Assembly: GCF_015209745.1 (NCBI RefSeq)
Contig: NZ_CP063657.1
Coordinates: 2,046,001 to 2,110,000 of the forward strand
DNA length: 64,000 nt
Source of the DNA: Lysobacter avium
GTDB taxonomy: Bacteria; Pseudomonadota; Gammaproteobacteria; Xanthomonadales; Xanthomonadaceae
Direction of reading: 5' to 3'
In this document: piece by piece, positions 63,856-64,000 of the stretch
Numbering within the stretch: position 1 is the stretch's first letter
Layout of the letters: each line of letters begins with the position of its first letter
Translations under genes and position numbers: made by a program
The notes under the pieces: generated by a model
Seen by the model: the letters and a program-made list of their open reading frames with translations, nothing else
Told to the model about the DNA's origin: nothing
Database searches by the model: none

Positions 63856-64000
63856 TCAGCGTCGCTGCAGGCGCCAGCAGCGGTGGATCCGGGGATTGCG
63901 GGCGAAATCCGGCGGGATGGTCTGCGCGCTGATCTCCTCGCAGGAGGCAAATTCCGCCACCGCCGCCTCGTCCAGACGGAAGCGGCGGAAGTTGTTGGAG
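63856..64000 (-). CDS. rlmKL: 23S rRNA (guanine) methyltransferase RlmKL, C-terminal end (partial)
   Basis: The last 48 codons of a minus-strand gene that runs off the window. The tail begins [13 protein letters not shown] and contains [20 protein letters not shown], matching the end of E. coli RlmL (FSNNKRGFRM... SQDFARNRQIHNCW). RlmKL methylates G2069 and G2445 of 23S rRNA. Only the end is visible. Confidence 0.8.
   Translation of the reverse strand, partial: SNNFRRFRLDEAAVAEFASCEEISAQTIPPDFARNPRIHRCWRLQRR

Overview
The window is ordinary chromosome of a GC-rich gammaproteobacterium, most likely of the Xanthomonadaceae (Xanthomonas, Lysobacter or Luteimonas clade). The pointers are gene order (tRNA cluster-tig-clpP-clpX-lon-hupB-tRNAs-ppiD; gloB divergent from a yafS-like gene with rnhA-dnaQ), LPS genes with a Kdo kinase, an NAD-type isocitrate dehydrogenase, phoB-phoR-ppk-ppx in one operon, the formiminoglutamate-deiminase branch of histidine breakdown, and a THX ribosomal protein with a long basic tail. 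Genus is inference. I see no prophage, insertion sequence, integrase, plasmid gene or CRISPR array, and no gene-free stretch longer than 300 bases.

Layout. 1-7.3 kb: end of an unidentified gene, a Maf/YceF pyrophosphatase, a GT39-type membrane glycosyltransferase, then a MoxR/DUF58/TgpA/Slp-lipoprotein operon. 7.3-11.1 kb: HIT protein, recR, ybaB and dnaX, then tRNA-Ser(GGA) with the SRP RNA. 11.1-14.4 kb: metallo-beta-lactamase-fold hydrolase and Kdo kinase divergent from a family 9 glycosyltransferase, a DUF6165 protein and tRNA-Ser(CGA). 14.5-19.9 kb: PP2C phosphatase, dnaQ-rnhA-methyltransferase, gloB with a lytic transglycosylase, fabI. 20-30 kb: the protein quality-control block (ppiD, HU, Lon, ClpX, ClpP, trigger factor) set among eight tRNA genes.

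30-34.7 kb: BI-1 family membrane protein, isocitrate dehydrogenase, AhpD-like protein, glutaredoxin, BepA-like protease. 34.7-40.7 kb: phosphate/polyphosphate operon phoB-phoR-ppk-ppx behind a clear Pho box. 40.6-44.3 kb: periplasmic glucan synthesis (opgH and a Tat-exported OpgD-like protein). 44.4-51.3 kb: two GNAT acetyltransferases, rlmJ, a cation diffusion facilitator and mfd. 51.3-56.4 kb: two small exported proteins, divergent hutF and hutI, and a membrane dipeptidase. 56.5-60.1 kb: THX protein and a zinc module (MerC-like protein, ZnuD-like receptor, Zur) with a Zur-like palindrome in the divergent promoter region. 60.1-64 kb: gltX, a two-component system, and the 3' end of rlmKL.

No clearly new multi-gene system is present. 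The most useful observations are regulatory: the Pho box, heat-shock promoters before lon and clpP, the shared Zur-like operator, and several starts that look leaderless. A few proteins carry unusual features: a HIT motif with Gln for the first His, THX with an H1-like tail, GT39 with an extra C-terminal domain, and a methyltransferase lacking the usual glycine motif.
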